Position numbers and translations under genes: made by a program. From Yoonia sp. (GTDB lineage: Bacteria; Pseudomonadota; Alphaproteobacteria; Rhodobacterales; Rhodobacteraceae): DNA of 64,000 bases. Positions 1 to 8,445 of the stretch are shown in pieces. Positions within the stretch are counted from its first letter, which is position 1, and every line of letters starts with the position of its first letter. The notes beneath the pieces are model-generated. The model was not told where the DNA came from. It ran no database searches and worked only from the letters and a program-made list of their open reading frames with translations. The DNA lies in NCBI GenBank assembly GCA_029250945.1, contig JAQXEG010000030.1:31958-95957 (forward strand). The letters are read 5' to 3'.

Positions 1-360
1 TTCCCCGGCAAGGTTGCCGTGGGCCTGGATGCGCGCAACGGTTTTGTCGCCACACGTGGCTGGGCCGAAGAAACCGACATCCAAGTTGTGGACCTCGCCA
101 AACAGTTCGAGGACGCAGGCATTGCCGCTATCATCTACACCGACATCTTGCGCGATGGCGCGATGAAAGGGCCCAACATCGACGCCACCGCCGCCCTCGC
201 GCGCGCCGTCGACATTCCCGTAGTCGCATCGGGTGGCGTGTCGTCGATGGACGATCTGACCGCGATCAAGGACACTGGCGTCATCTCTGGCGCCATCTCG
301 GGACGCGCGCTATATGACGGGGCGATTGATCTGTCTGCCGCACTCACGTTACTGACATAA
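1..360 (+). CDS. hisA: HisA, phosphoribosylformimino-AICAR ribotide isomerase (3' part)
   Basis: Partial gene: the reading frame is open from base 1 and ends in TAA, so only the last 119 codons are present. HisA is the cytoplasmic (beta/alpha)8 isomerase that opens the phosphoribosyl ring of ProFAR to give PRFAR in histidine synthesis. Visible family marks are the strand [10 protein letters not shown], the catalytic-side segment [16 protein letters not shown] and the phosphate-binding loop [13 protein letters not shown] followed by [11 protein letters not shown]. hisF begins one base after the stop, so the two are almost certainly co-transcribed and translationally linked. The family is about 240 residues long, so roughly half lies outside the window. 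Confidence 0.95.
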   Translation, partial: FPGKVAVGLDARNGFVATRGWAEETDIQVVDLAKQFEDAGIAAIIYTDILRDGAMKGPNIDATAALARAVDIPVVASGGVSSMDDLTAIKDTGVISGAISGRALYDGAIDLSAALTLLT

Positions 361-361
361 C

Positions 362-1123
362 ATGCTAAAAACCCGTATCATCCCCTGCCTTGATGTCGCC
401 GAAGGGCGCACCGTCAAAGGCGTGAACTTCGTTGATCTGATCGACGCAGGCGATCCCGTCGAACAGGCCATCGCCTATAACGCCGCGGGCGCGGATGAGC
501 TATGTTTCCTCGACATCAAGGCCACTGTTGAAAACCGCGGCACAATGTTTGATCTGGCAACCCGCACGGCCGAACAGTGTTTTATGCCTCTCACGATCGG
601 TGGTGGCGTGCGCACCCACCATGACGTGCGCGATCTGCTGCTGGCTGGGGCTGATAAGGTCAGCTTCAACTCCGCCGCCGTGGCAGACCCCAATGTGATT
701 GAGGACGCGGCCATGCGGTTCGGTAGCCAATGCATCGTTTGCGCGATTGACGCCAAAACGGTGGCCCCCGGAAAATGGGAAATCTTCACCCACGGCGGGC
801 GCAAGGCCACAGGCATCGACGCCGTGGCGTTCGCCAAAACTGTTGTCGCCAAAGGGGCTGGTGAAATCCTGCTCACGTCCATGGACCGTGACGGCACCAA
901 ATCAGGCTTCAACTTGCCACTGACCCGCGCGATCAGCGACGCGGTCAACGTGCCCGTCATCGCATCTGGCGGCGTGGGCACATTGGACCACTTGGTCGAA
1001 GGCGTGACCGAAGGCGGCGCATCAGCCGTCCTCGCCGCCTCTATCTTCCACTTTGGCACCTACACCATCGCAGAGGCAAAGGCCCATATGCAGGCCGCCG
1101 GCATCGACATGAGGCTGACATGA
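362..1123 (+). CDS. hisF: HisF, imidazole glycerol phosphate synthase cyclase subunit
   Basis: 253 residues, the normal family length. HisF receives ammonia from HisH and converts PRFAR to imidazole glycerol phosphate and AICAR. The start [11 protein letters not shown] places the conserved catalytic Asp at residue 11, and the second catalytic Asp lies in CIVCAID near residue 130. The two phosphate loops are visible as TIGGGVRT and VIASGGVG. It lies between hisA (one base gap) and hisE (ATGA overlap), the usual alphaproteobacterial order. Confidence 0.97.
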   Translation: MLKTRIIPCLDVAEGRTVKGVNFVDLIDAGDPVEQAIAYNAAGADELCFLDIKATVENRGTMFDLATRTAEQCFMPLTIGGGVRTHHDVRDLLLAGADKVSFNSAAVADPNVIEDAAMRFGSQCIVCAIDAKTVAPGKWEIFTHGGRKATGIDAVAFAKTVVAKGAGEILLTSMDRDGTKSGFNLPLTRAISDAVNVPVIASGGVGTLDHLVEGVTEGGASAVLAASIFHFGTYTIAEAKAHMQAAGIDMRLT

Positions 1124-1437
1124 CACTCGACGATCTATTCGCTACAATCTCGGCCCGCAAAACCGCTGACCCCGACAGCAGCTGGACCGCCAAACTTTTG
1201 TCTAAGGGTCCTGAAAAATGCGCCGAAAAGTTCGGCGAAGAGGCGATCGAGGCGATCATCGAAGCCGCAAAAGGCAACCGCGATGGCCTGACGTCAGAGG
1301 CCGCGGACGTGCTCTATCACTTGCTCGTCATGCTCGCCGCAAGCAATGTCAGCCTTGATGAAGTTATGACCGAGCTTGCAAACCGCCAAGGCACATCCGG
1401 CATCGCCGAAAAAGCGGCCCGCCATTCTTCCGAGTAA
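1120..1437 (+). CDS. hisE: HisE, phosphoribosyl-ATP pyrophosphohydrolase
   Basis: 105 residues. HisE removes pyrophosphate from phosphoribosyl-ATP, the second step of histidine synthesis; in this lineage it is separate from HisI. The all-alpha PRA-PH (MazG-like) fold is indicated by the acidic metal-binding helices [14 protein letters not shown] and [13 protein letters not shown]. Its ATG overlaps the hisF TGA by four bases, so translation is probably coupled. A GC-rich hairpin follows the stop directly, suggesting the end of the his operon. Confidence 0.95.
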   Translation: MTLDDLFATISARKTADPDSSWTAKLLSKGPEKCAEKFGEEAIEAIIEAAKGNRDGLTSEAADVLYHLLVMLAASNVSLDEVMTELANRQGTSGIAEKAARHSSE

Positions 1438-1472
1438 AAATATGCCGGGGGTTTGGGGGCAGGCCCCCAAGG
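1433..1472 (+). terminator. Hairpin element after hisE (dispersed repeat copy C)
   Basis: A TTGGGGG stem (1453-1459) pairs with CCCCCAA (1464-1470) around a four-base loop. It starts at the hisE stop and is preceded by an A-rich stretch, so the reverse strand also carries a T tract. The block is nearly identical, inverted, to 9915-9950. It probably ends the his transcript, but it also belongs to a repeat family seen at other gene ends here. Confidence 0.5.
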
Positions 1473-1499
1473 ATGTCATGTTCGGGGGCCAACCCCAAA

Positions 1500-1973
1500 T
1501 TACGATGGCAATTTGGACGAAATAACGCCCGTATTGAACCCGCCCATGCGCAACTCCCCGAACAGGCGCTGATACTCAATCTTTGGACAGCGGTTTTGCA
1601 CTACATCCACACTGCGCGCTTGGGCAATGGCGGCCGCATCTTCGTTTTCCACACCAATCTGCATCCAGACTGTTTGCAAATTGGGCCACCGCGCAAGGGC
1701 TTCATCAACAATCGGTCCTACAGCATCTGATCTGCGAAAGATATCAACCATATCAACATCATCAGGAATGCACTTTAGATCAGCATAGACTGTCTCACCG
1801 AATAGTTTTTGCCCCGCCAATCCCGGATTCACACCAATCACCCGCATACCTCTTAGCTGGAGGTAGCGCGCCACAAAATACGACGGGCGCACCGGATTGG
1901 CGGACAGGCCGACAACAGCAACAACACGCGTCCGCTTTAAAATCTTGCCCAAGAATGCATCTGAATAAGTCAT
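1500..1973 (-). CDS. CoA-binding domain protein (YccU-like)
   Basis: 157 residues forming a single CoA-binding Rossmann domain. The glycine-rich nucleotide turn is VVAVVGLSANPVRPS near residues 17-31, followed by the strand RVIGVNPG, as in the YccU/YmcA group. The late segment QNRCPKIEY carries the conserved Cys-Pro-Lys of this group. Members are small cytoplasmic proteins that bind CoA or NAD-like ligands; no reaction is established. It is a single gene facing hisE, with a strong minus-strand terminator just upstream. Confidence 0.85.
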   Translation of the reverse strand: MTYSDAFLGKILKRTRVVAVVGLSANPVRPSYFVARYLQLRGMRVIGVNPGLAGQKLFGETVYADLKCIPDDVDMVDIFRRSDAVGPIVDEALARWPNLQTVWMQIGVENEDAAAIAQARSVDVVQNRCPKIEYQRLFGELRMGGFNTGVISSKLPS

Positions 1974-2011
1974 GGCATCTGCCTACACGACAAGCCGCGG
2001 ATTGACCCCAT

Positions 2012-2042
2012 AAAAAATGCGCCCGGATCTTCATCCGGACGC
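2012..2042 (-). terminator. Rho-independent terminator, minus strand
   Basis: Read on the minus strand, GCGTCCGGAT pairs with ATCCGGGCGC (one T-G pair) around the loop GAAG, and is followed by CATTTTTTA. It lies about 120 bases past the stop of the YHS gene and 39 bases before the start of the CoA-binding gene. It therefore separates the two and ends a long 3' untranslated region. Confidence 0.85.
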
Positions 2043-2161
2043 AAGGTATGGAACGAGGGACAGAAATTTGTGAGGCGTGTTCCAGCACCTCTACCATCCG
2101 AAATGGGACCAGTTCCCTCAGATACCAGAGGCGCCCAGACAACTGTGATCACGCGTGACCC

Positions 2162-2608
2162 TTAGGCCAACGCGCTTGGCCAATTTGCATCCGCCAAAGC
2201 AATGTTGCCCGGAATATCCTGGCTCCAGATTTTGCGCGCGTTGACTGAATAGTTCAGGTAAAGCTTGCCATCATGAATGGTCCAAGCCTCTGGATCGGAC
2301 GTGGCAATAGCCCCCTTCGACATCGCATAGGCACAGTAGCCACCATATTGCGGCGCAAACGCCTCTGGGTTGGCTTCAAACTTGGCCATATTCTCGGCCG
2401 AGGCAAACAACCAATGCGCGCCATTCCACATTAGCGCATGATCAGCTTTACCCGCGACGGGCATCATCTGGTCAAAATAGGTAACGGGGTCGGTCCCGCG
2501 AATTGCAACGCCATCTACAGCAAACACTTGCGGGGACGCGGCAAACGCAGGGCGGGCCAAAAGCGGGGTTGCTGCCAAAAGGCCAAGCACATGACGACGA
2601 TTCAACAT
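2162..2608 (-). CDS. Exported YHS domain-containing protein
   Basis: 148 residues from the ATG at 2608, chosen because AAGGAG lies eight bases upstream; a longer frame to 2701 lacks such a site. The N-terminus MLNRRHVLGLLAATPLLARP has two arginines and a hydrophobic core and ends in AFA-A, so it looks like a Tat or Sec signal peptide. The mature part holds a YHS-type segment: a GTDPVTYF strand, YGGYCAYAMSKG and KLYLNYS. YHS domains are small, often metal-linked modules; this periplasmic type has no proven role. The 3' untranslated region is long and ends in a strong terminator. Confidence 0.8.
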   Translation of the reverse strand: MLNRRHVLGLLAATPLLARPAFAASPQVFAVDGVAIRGTDPVTYFDQMMPVAGKADHALMWNGAHWLFASAENMAKFEANPEAFAPQYGGYCAYAMSKGAIATSDPEAWTIHDGKLYLNYSVNARKIWSQDIPGNIALADANWPSALA

Positions 2609-2721
2609 CTGAATACTCCTTGGGGTCGGGAAAACGATTAGTTGCATCCTAGATGCGCAACATTGGCCGCAAAACAAAGCCCCCTCGCCAAGGCGTGACA
2701 ATCACGCGGCAAATGTTTCAA

Positions 2722-3030
2722 TCAAAGATTGTCTTCGATCTCGTCCCAAATCTCCTCAAACACTTTGCGACCTAAGCGTCTGAGATAGCTATCTTTCTTG
2801 GAGCGATTGCGTTTGCGATCCAGCTTGGATTTTTTACGCTTTGCCTTGGTTGGGCGGGTGGGTGCCGCCGCAGGCGCAGTCACCGGCACGGGCTGCTTTG
2901 GTAACATTTTCAAACGCCGCAACAGCGCACCATAGGTCCGGCACGCCAGTTCGTACCGCACATCACCTGTCAGAACCAACGCGGCCTTCGTGCCACAATA
3001 ACAACAGGTCGCAACTTTGGTCGCGGGCAT
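2722..3030 (-). CDS. Small basic protein with Cys pairs, function unknown
   Basis: 102 residues. The N-terminus TCCYCGTKA and a later Cys (ELACRTYG) suggest a partial zinc ribbon. The C-terminal half is strongly basic (KAKRKKSKLDRKRNRSKKD) and ends in an acidic helix. This pattern suggests nucleic-acid binding, which is inference only. The start lies 14 bases past the rlmB stop on the same strand, so it is probably co-transcribed with rlmB. I do not recognise a named family, though small proteins of this type occur across Rhodobacteraceae. Confidence 0.65.
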   Translation of the reverse strand: MPATKVATCCYCGTKAALVLTGDVRYELACRTYGALLRRLKMLPKQPVPVTAPAAAPTRPTKAKRKKSKLDRKRNRSKKDSYLRRLGRKVFEEIWDEIEDNL

Positions 3031-3043
3031 AGCTCGTGCTGTC

Positions 3044-3829
3044 CTATGTACCTTTCACAGCATATAGGGCAACCGCCGCCGCATTCGAGACGTTGAGCGA
3101 CCCAAACCCGCCTGCTGCATCAATACGCACAAGCGCGTCGCATGTCTCAAGCGTCTTTTCACGCAATCCCGGCCCTTCGGCCCCCATGACCAATGCAATT
3201 GCACGGTCGCGCTTACCTTCCACCGCGGCGTCGATTGTCTGTTCAGCAGTACCGTCCAGACCGATCACAAAGTACCCCATTTCCTTGAGGGCATTCATCG
3301 TATCCGCCAGATTGCGGACCCTCAGATAGGGTTGGCGTTCCAACGCGCCACTAGCCGTTTTCGCCAATGCGCCTGTTTCGGGTGCTGCATGACGCTGCAT
3401 CGCGACGACAGCGCGCGCGCCAAATACTTCGGCCGATCGTAGAATCGCACCAACGTTATGCGGATCGGTAACCCTGTCTAACAGCACGATGCGCGGTGGA
3501 CCGATATCTTGCGCGCCGCCCAGCGCCACGTCCTGAAGTGACCCCCAATCCAGAGGCTTGACCTCAAGCGCGGCCCCCTGATGCACAGATTGCGGATCAA
3601 GCGGTGCTGCAAATTTGCGCGGATCAGAAATCTCTGGTTCAACCCCAGCCTGCCCCACCGCGTCGCCCAAACGATCAAGCGCATTGCGGGTCACCACAAG
3701 CCGCAGCTTTACCCGTGCAGGGTTCATCAACGCATCACGCACCGCATGCAGCCCGAACAGCCATACAGTTTCATTCGCAGCCTGCCGTTTGGCCTGTTCT
3801 TTCGCGATGACCCACTTGGGTTTTTGCAT
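3044..3829 (-). CDS. rlmB: RlmB-type 23S rRNA (guanosine-2'-O)-methyltransferase
   Basis: 261 residues, a SpoU/TrmH-family enzyme with the trefoil-knot SAM site. An N-terminal substrate-binding domain contains LFGLHAVRDAL. The three SpoU motifs follow: NVGAILRSAEVFGA, ALVMGAEGPGL and LNVSNAAAVALYA. RlmB methylates the ribose of G2251 in 23S rRNA. The tRNA-Tyr gene lies upstream on the other strand. Related TrmH enzymes act on tRNA, but the extra N-terminal domain favours RlmB. Confidence 0.88.
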   Translation of the reverse strand: MQKPKWVIAKEQAKRQAANETVWLFGLHAVRDALMNPARVKLRLVVTRNALDRLGDAVGQAGVEPEISDPRKFAAPLDPQSVHQGAALEVKPLDWGSLQDVALGGAQDIGPPRIVLLDRVTDPHNVGAILRSAEVFGARAVVAMQRHAAPETGALAKTASGALERQPYLRVRNLADTMNALKEMGYFVIGLDGTAEQTIDAAVEGKRDRAIALVMGAEGPGLREKTLETCDALVRIDAAGGFGSLNVSNAAAVALYAVKGT

Positions 3830-3973
3830 GATCTTGCTCCTCTTGGGGCTGCGCGTTGGCGCATCAAATTTCGCCCCGACCTAGCCTAGTTTCCGGCCTC
3901 TGTGAACCCGCCTGCAAAAAAGACCATTTTGCAGTTGACCCTATCAGATGTGACGTTTAATCAGCGCCGTAGT

Positions 3974-4057
3974 GGGCGACAGGCCGCAAGGTGTGGCAGG
4001 GGACTGTAACTCCCTCGCGGAGACGCACGCCTGGTTCGATTCCAGGGTCGCCCACCA
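3974..4057 (+). tRNA. tRNA-Tyr (GTA)
   Basis: The acceptor strand GGGCGAC (3974-3980) pairs with GTCGCCC (4047-4053), followed by A and an encoded CCA. The D stem is GCC/GGC, and the anticodon stem GGGGA/TCCCT carries CTGTAAC with anticodon GTA. A long variable arm (CGCGGAGACGCACG) makes it class II, as expected for bacterial tRNA-Tyr. The T arm is CCTGG-TTCGATT-CCAGG. Confidence 0.95.
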
Positions 4058-4176
4058 CTTTCACACATGATTGTAGTCTCGCCAATTGGGCGTGACGGGC
4101 ACCCCTTGTTTAAAATCACTTCTCAGATCAAATAGGCTGTGGCAGGGTTTCCCCAGATATCTAGGGAAGGATCACC

Positions 4177-5163
4177 ATGGCCGACGCACCGCTCAAAGGT
4201 TGGAACCACACGCCGGACGTTCCGTTACAGGTTTCCCCTTTTTTCAGCTGGCCGCCCCGCCCGCTGGCCATGATCAGTTGGCTCTGGGGATCGTGGTTTT
4301 TCATCACTGAGCGGCTGATCATCGTGGCAATTGCCTGCATCTCGTTCTACTGGTTCCAACCGCCACTTGCGGAAACCCGCACCCTCGCCTTTGGGTGGAT
4401 CGCCGAGATGTTCATTCGCAACGTCGCGCTGATGACCCTCGTGGCGGGGGGATTGCACCTGTATTTCTACACCTTCACTAAGCAGGGGCAGGAGTTGAAA
4501 TACGATCCACGACCACTGATGAAAAACGGGCGGCAGTTCACGCTGGGTGGGCAAATCCGGGACAATATGTTTTGGACCATCGCCAGCGGCGTCACGGTTT
4601 GGACCGCCTATGAAGTGCTGATGTTTTGGGCGATAGCCAACGGCCTCGCGCCGATGCTGACATGGGCGGCGAATCCCATTTGGTTCATCGCGCTATTCCT
4701 ACTGATTCCGGTTTGGGAGAGCTTTTATTTCTACTGGATACACCGGTTCCTACACATCCCGTTTTTCTACAAACATGTGCACGCGCTGCATCACCGCAAT
4801 ATCAACGTGGGTCCGTGGTCGGGCATGGCGATGCATCCAGTTGAACACCTGATCTTTCTGGGGTCCGTGCTAATCCACTTTGTCGTCGCCGCGCACCCCG
4901 TACATATCCTGTTCCATCTGCAATACTACGCGCTGACGGCGGCCACGACGCACACAGGGTTCGAGGGGATGGTGGTCAAAGACAAAAACCGCCTCAAGCT
5001 CGGCACGTTCCACCACCAAATGCACCACCGCTATTTTGAATGTAACTATGGCTCGCTCGAATTGCCGTGGGACAAATGGTTCGGCTCATTCCACGATGGC
5101 ACCGCCGCGTCTGATGCGAAAATCCGCGAACGTGGCAACACATTTACGAACGGGACGCGCTAA
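4177..5163 (+). CDS. Sterol desaturase / fatty acid hydroxylase family membrane enzyme
   Basis: 328 residues with several membrane segments (about 32-60, 78-98, 133-155, 165-185, 218-240). The di-iron histidine boxes of the superfamily are clear: HRFLH at 189-193, HALHH at 202-206 and HHQMHH near 285. These enzymes use two irons and oxygen to hydroxylate or desaturate lipids; the substrate cannot be read from sequence. The gene stands alone between tRNA-Tyr and the convergent B12-type transporter operon. The first ATG with a GGAAGGA site upstream was taken as start. Confidence 0.88.
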   Translation: MADAPLKGWNHTPDVPLQVSPFFSWPPRPLAMISWLWGSWFFITERLIIVAIACISFYWFQPPLAETRTLAFGWIAEMFIRNVALMTLVAGGLHLYFYTFTKQGQELKYDPRPLMKNGRQFTLGGQIRDNMFWTIASGVTVWTAYEVLMFWAIANGLAPMLTWAANPIWFIALFLLIPVWESFYFYWIHRFLHIPFFYKHVHALHHRNINVGPWSGMAMHPVEHLIFLGSVLIHFVVAAHPVHILFHLQYYALTAATTHTGFEGMVVKDKNRLKLGTFHHQMHHRYFECNYGSLELPWDKWFGSFHDGTAASDAKIRERGNTFTNGTR

Positions 5164-5173
5164 GTTGCTCTTC

Positions 5174-6223
5174 TTAGGCTAGCCGCCGCCGCAGCAACCA
5201 GACAAAGAATATCCCGCCGATCAAACCGGTCACGATCCCGATGGGCATGTCGTCGGGCGCCATGATCGTGCGCGCGATGATATCTGCCCAAACCAGAAAT
5301 ACCGCGCCGCATAGGGCCGAAACAGGCAAAAGCCGCCGGTAATCGCCACCGACCATCAACCGCACGATATGCGGGATCATCAAACCGACAAAGCCGATGA
5401 TGCCCGAAAATGCGACCATAACGCCAGTGATCAACGCCCCGATGACAAAGATCGTCAGCCGAAAACGCGCCACCGGGATACCCAATGTGGTTGCCGTTTC
5501 GTCCCCGATGGTCATCGCGTTCAACGTGCCGGACTTGAACCACAGATAGCCACCGCACAGCACCAAGATCACCGCTGGATAGATCAGCTGGTCCCACTGC
5601 GCGAGGCCAAGCCCCCCTAGCATCCAGAACACAACCGTATGTGCCGCCTTGGGATCGCCTAGAAAAATCAGTACGTTGGCGGCCGACATCACGATGAACG
5701 ATACAGCGACCCCTGCCAGCACAAGCCGGTCGGCACTTGTCGCCGCTGCAAATTGTGACACGCCCAGCACGATTAACGTCGCCCCAAGCGCACCCGCGAA
5801 TGCCATCAAGGGGACGGTCAGTAGCCCAAGGAAAAGGCTCGTGTGCAACAACGCCAGAATCGCGCCAAACGCGCCCCCTGCCGATATCCCCAGCAGATGC
5901 GGGTCGGCCAGCGGGTTCCGCGTGACGGCCTGCAAACTGGCCCCTACCATCGCAAGACCCGCCCCCACAAGACACGCAAGGATCGCCCGTGGAAACCGGA
6001 TATCCCAGACGATTGCGGCGCGCCCGTGGGACCAATCCTGTTCAATCGTGCCGGGGGCAATTTTATTGATCAAAATGCCCCAGACGGTATCCAGCGGCAC
6101 CGCAATCGCACCGACACTGACAGCAACCGACAACGACGCCACAAGGGCGACGCACCCCAAAACACCCACAGCCCAAAGGCCACGGGATATCAGGGGACGT
6201 TGTCGTGTCGCTTGCTGTGTCAT
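5174..6223 (-). CDS. FecCD/BtuC-family ABC transporter permease
   Basis: 349 residues, very hydrophobic, with the 9-10 membrane segments of type II importers for B12, haem and siderophores. Family landmarks are RFPRAILACLVGAGLAMVGA near the N-terminus, NPLADPHLLGISAGGAFGA, and GFVGLMIPHIVRL, which contacts the ATPase. It is the last gene of the riboswitch-controlled operon and starts nine bases after the binding-protein gene. The cobalamin riboswitch makes cobalamin, a cobinamide-type corrinoid or cobalt the likely cargo; this is inferred from regulation, not from permease residues. Confidence 0.9.
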   Translation of the reverse strand: MTQQATRQRPLISRGLWAVGVLGCVALVASLSVAVSVGAIAVPLDTVWGILINKIAPGTIEQDWSHGRAAIVWDIRFPRAILACLVGAGLAMVGASLQAVTRNPLADPHLLGISAGGAFGAILALLHTSLFLGLLTVPLMAFAGALGATLIVLGVSQFAAATSADRLVLAGVAVSFIVMSAANVLIFLGDPKAAHTVVFWMLGGLGLAQWDQLIYPAVILVLCGGYLWFKSGTLNAMTIGDETATTLGIPVARFRLTIFVIGALITGVMVAFSGIIGFVGLMIPHIVRLMVGGDYRRLLPVSALCGAVFLVWADIIARTIMAPDDMPIGIVTGLIGGIFFVWLLRRRLA

Positions 6224-6232
6224 GTCAGCGAT

Positions 6233-7168
6233 CTACTGCGCCCGAAACGCCGCAGCGAGGGTTTTGACAGCTGCGATGTTGCGCGGCCCCGGCGTCGCCT
6301 CCACGTATTCCAGCACGACAAAGCGGTTGTTGCGCACGGCGTCGATTTCAGCGAATGCGGGGTTCGACGTTAGGAATGCGATCTTTTGATCCGCTGTCAC
6401 CTCGCCATAGTTCACGATGACGATGACCTCTGGGTTACGCTCGACCACGGCCTCCCATCCAACGGTTGCCCAGCTTTTTTCAAAATCATCCATGATGTTG
6501 GTGCCACCTGCGGCCGCGATCAGGGCATTGGGCATCGAATAACGACCGGCGGTGAACGGCACGTCCTCGCCGCTATCATAGACGAACACACGCGGGGTCG
6601 CGTCCAACGCGGGCAGATCAGCAAGGTAGCCGGACAAATCCGCCTGATACTCGGCGATCAACGCCTCGGCACGGTCAGAGACATCAAAAATCGCGCCAAG
6701 GTTGCGGATGTCGACATACATGTCGTCCATGGACGCAGCATCTTTTTCGCCGATGTGGATGCAGCTTTCGGTCAGCTCATAAACCTGAATGCCGAACGGC
6801 TCCAACGTCTCTGGTGTGACCTCTCCGCCGACCTTCATGCCGTAGTTCCAACCGGCAAAGAAAAAGTCGGCATCAGCACCAACCAGCACCTCTTTGGTCG
6901 GGTATTTCGCGGACAGCTCTGGCAGCTCGGAAACGCCAGACCGCATCTCTTCGTCCAGTGTTTTCCAGCCTGAAATGCCTGTATAGCCCACCATGCGGTC
7001 CGCAAGGCCCAGCACCAGCATCATTTCGGTCAGGTTCACGTCGTTGGAGATCGCGGCCTGTGGCGGCGCATCAAAGCTGACCGTGCGGTCGCAGCTTTGC
7101 ACGGTGGTTTGGGCCATTGCCGCGCTCGCACATGTCAGGGCGGCCAGTGTTGTGAATAGTATCTTCAT
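6233..7168 (-). CDS. Periplasmic ABC binding protein, BtuF/FecB type
   Basis: About 311 residues from the ATG at 7168; the next in-frame start upstream would only add six residues before the signal peptide. MKILFTTLAALTCASAAMA is a clear Sec signal peptide. The body fits the helical-backbone class III binding proteins: an early LVLGLADRMVGYTG strand, a central long helix, and VIVIVNYGEVTADQ followed by NNRFVVLEY at the end. It should deliver the cargo to the 5174-6223 permease. Cargo is inferred to be a corrinoid from the riboswitch upstream. Confidence 0.85.
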   Translation of the reverse strand: MKILFTTLAALTCASAAMAQTTVQSCDRTVSFDAPPQAAISNDVNLTEMMLVLGLADRMVGYTGISGWKTLDEEMRSGVSELPELSAKYPTKEVLVGADADFFFAGWNYGMKVGGEVTPETLEPFGIQVYELTESCIHIGEKDAASMDDMYVDIRNLGAIFDVSDRAEALIAEYQADLSGYLADLPALDATPRVFVYDSGEDVPFTAGRYSMPNALIAAAGGTNIMDDFEKSWATVGWEAVVERNPEVIVIVNYGEVTADQKIAFLTSNPAFAEIDAVRNNRFVVLEYVEATPGPRNIAAVKTLAAAFRAQ

Positions 7169-7182
7169 GTCGTGCGTCCGTA

Positions 7183-7965
7183 TCAATTTGGAAGTGTGAA
7201 AGAGAAATGTGATGCCCCGCTAAGAGCCAATTGTTCGCGCCGCGCATCCACGCGAAACGTGTCAGACACCAGCGTGTCGGACAAAAGCATATCTGGCGGG
7301 CCAAACCCCTGTGGGCGCCCGTCGTTCAAGACCAGAACATCATCGCAAACACCCGCGGCCATGTTCAGATCGTGCAGCGAGACGACAATCGTCATCCCAA
7401 GGCTGCGGATCAGTGACACAACCTCCAACTGGTGGCGCACGTCAAGGTGGTTAGTCGGCTCGTCCAGGATCAGGACCTGGGGCTGCTGCGCAAGCGCGCG
7501 GGCCACCATTACCCGTTGCCTTTCCCCACCCGAAAGCGATCCAAAATCGCGATCAGCAAAGGGCGTGAGGCTCAACTGGTCCAGCACATCATCAACGATC
7601 TGCGCCCCGTTCGCCCCCGCACGGGCAAAAGCGGTTTGGTGCGGTGTGCGGCCCAGCCGGACAATTTCTCGCACAGTCAGGCCAAAGGCAGACGCCTGTT
7701 CCTGCAAAACCGCCGCGATCCGTTTGGCGCTGTCACGCGCTGGCATCGCCCAGATATCTTGTCCGTCAATACGCACATGGCCGGTGGCAGGTTTTTGAAA
7801 CCGGTACAACAGCCGTAGCAACGTGGATTTGCCTGCCCCGTTGGGGCCAACAACGCCCAGAACACGGCCCGCCGCGACATGAAATGAAGTTGGGTGAAGG
7901 ACCGGTTGGATTGCCGCAGGTGGCGCCCAGCTGACGCCTTCGACCTCAAGGCTTGCGGCGGTCAT
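7183..7965 (-). CDS. ABC transporter ATPase, BtuD/FecE type
   Basis: 260 residues from the ATG at 7965, which overlaps the TGA of the DUF1636 gene as ATGA; a longer frame upstream overlaps that gene and is not needed. Walker A is GPNGAGKSTLL, the signature is LSGGERQRVMVARAL, Walker B is QVLILDEPTNHLD, and the switch His lies in VVSLHDLN. This pattern is typical of the cobalamin/haem/siderophore importer ATPases. It energises the permease at 5174-6223. Confidence 0.92.
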   Translation of the reverse strand: MTAASLEVEGVSWAPPAAIQPVLHPTSFHVAAGRVLGVVGPNGAGKSTLLRLLYRFQKPATGHVRIDGQDIWAMPARDSAKRIAAVLQEQASAFGLTVREIVRLGRTPHQTAFARAGANGAQIVDDVLDQLSLTPFADRDFGSLSGGERQRVMVARALAQQPQVLILDEPTNHLDVRHQLEVVSLIRSLGMTIVVSLHDLNMAAGVCDDVLVLNDGRPQGFGPPDMLLSDTLVSDTFRVDARREQLALSGASHFSFTLPN

Positions 7966-8369
7966 GATGCGCGCGCCGCGGTTGGAAGGGTTGCGACGAC
8001 AAGCGATGGCACCCGCGCTAGCGTTGATGTGCGCAACTTGCCCGGACGGTCCAGCGATGAACACCACCCGTCATCTAACGCGGCATAGTGATGCGCAAAG
8101 GTAAGCAAATCACCCACGTCCTCCGCCGGGTCCATATCGCCAAACAGATAGGTCGCCTTGCCCGTGCCGTGATAGGCGACGGCACAGGGGCGCTCACAGC
8201 CCGCCATGCAGGCCACGCCCGCGACGTCAAAATCGTTGGTTGCCGCGTCATCTGCCGCACGGATCGCACCGCGCAGCTTTTCAATCAGCTCATAGCCCGG
8301 GCGCTGTTGCGTGCCCTTACGCTTGCACGATGTGCAAACTGTAATTTTGTGGTCTTGATGTGTGTCCAT
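7962..8369 (-). CDS. DUF1636 protein, probable metal-binding partner of B12/cobalt uptake
   Basis: 135 residues from the ATG at 8369, which has GGAGG at a good distance. The Cys-rich pattern includes ITVCTSCKRKGT near the N-terminus and GVACMAGCERPCAVAY in the middle, close to thioredoxin-like ferredoxins. DUF1636 genes are known neighbours of cobalamin riboswitches and corrinoid or cobalt genes, but their role is not established. Here the gene is first in the operon, directly behind the riboswitch, and its stop overlaps the ATPase start. A possible short overlapping reading frame (8317-8442) sits between riboswitch and start. Confidence 0.82.
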   Translation of the reverse strand: MDTHQDHKITVCTSCKRKGTQQRPGYELIEKLRGAIRAADDAATNDFDVAGVACMAGCERPCAVAYHGTGKATYLFGDMDPAEDVGDLLTFAHHYAALDDGWCSSLDRPGKLRTSTLARVPSLVVATLPTAARAS

Positions 8370-8442
8370 TTCGCCCTCCGCGAATAGCGGGGCGCAGGGC
8401 GGATATGTCATTGCAGACGCGGGATAACCGGGTTGCCATCAT
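8317..8442 (-). CDS. Possible 41-codon leader reading frame overlapping the DUF1636 start
   Basis: Two adjacent ATGs (8442 and 8439) follow AGGAG, the first ribosome site after the cobalamin riboswitch. The frame runs 41 codons to TAA and overlaps the DUF1636 start in another frame. It could be a translated leader coupling the riboswitch to the operon. It could also be chance, or the real N-terminus of DUF1636 split by a one-base insertion. No family is recognisable. Confidence 0.3.
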   Translation of the reverse strand: MMATRLSRVCNDISALRPAIRGGRNGHTSRPQNYSLHIVQA

Positions 8443-8445
8443 GAT

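Noticed and set aside
2043..2161. Known 6S or SRP RNA
   Set aside because: Neither the SRP tetraloop sequence nor the 6S central bubble pattern could be recognised; kept only as a possible small RNA.
5649..6389. 246-codon plus-strand frame opposite the permease and binding-protein genes
   Set aside because: Crosses two real genes on the other strand and has no coding character.
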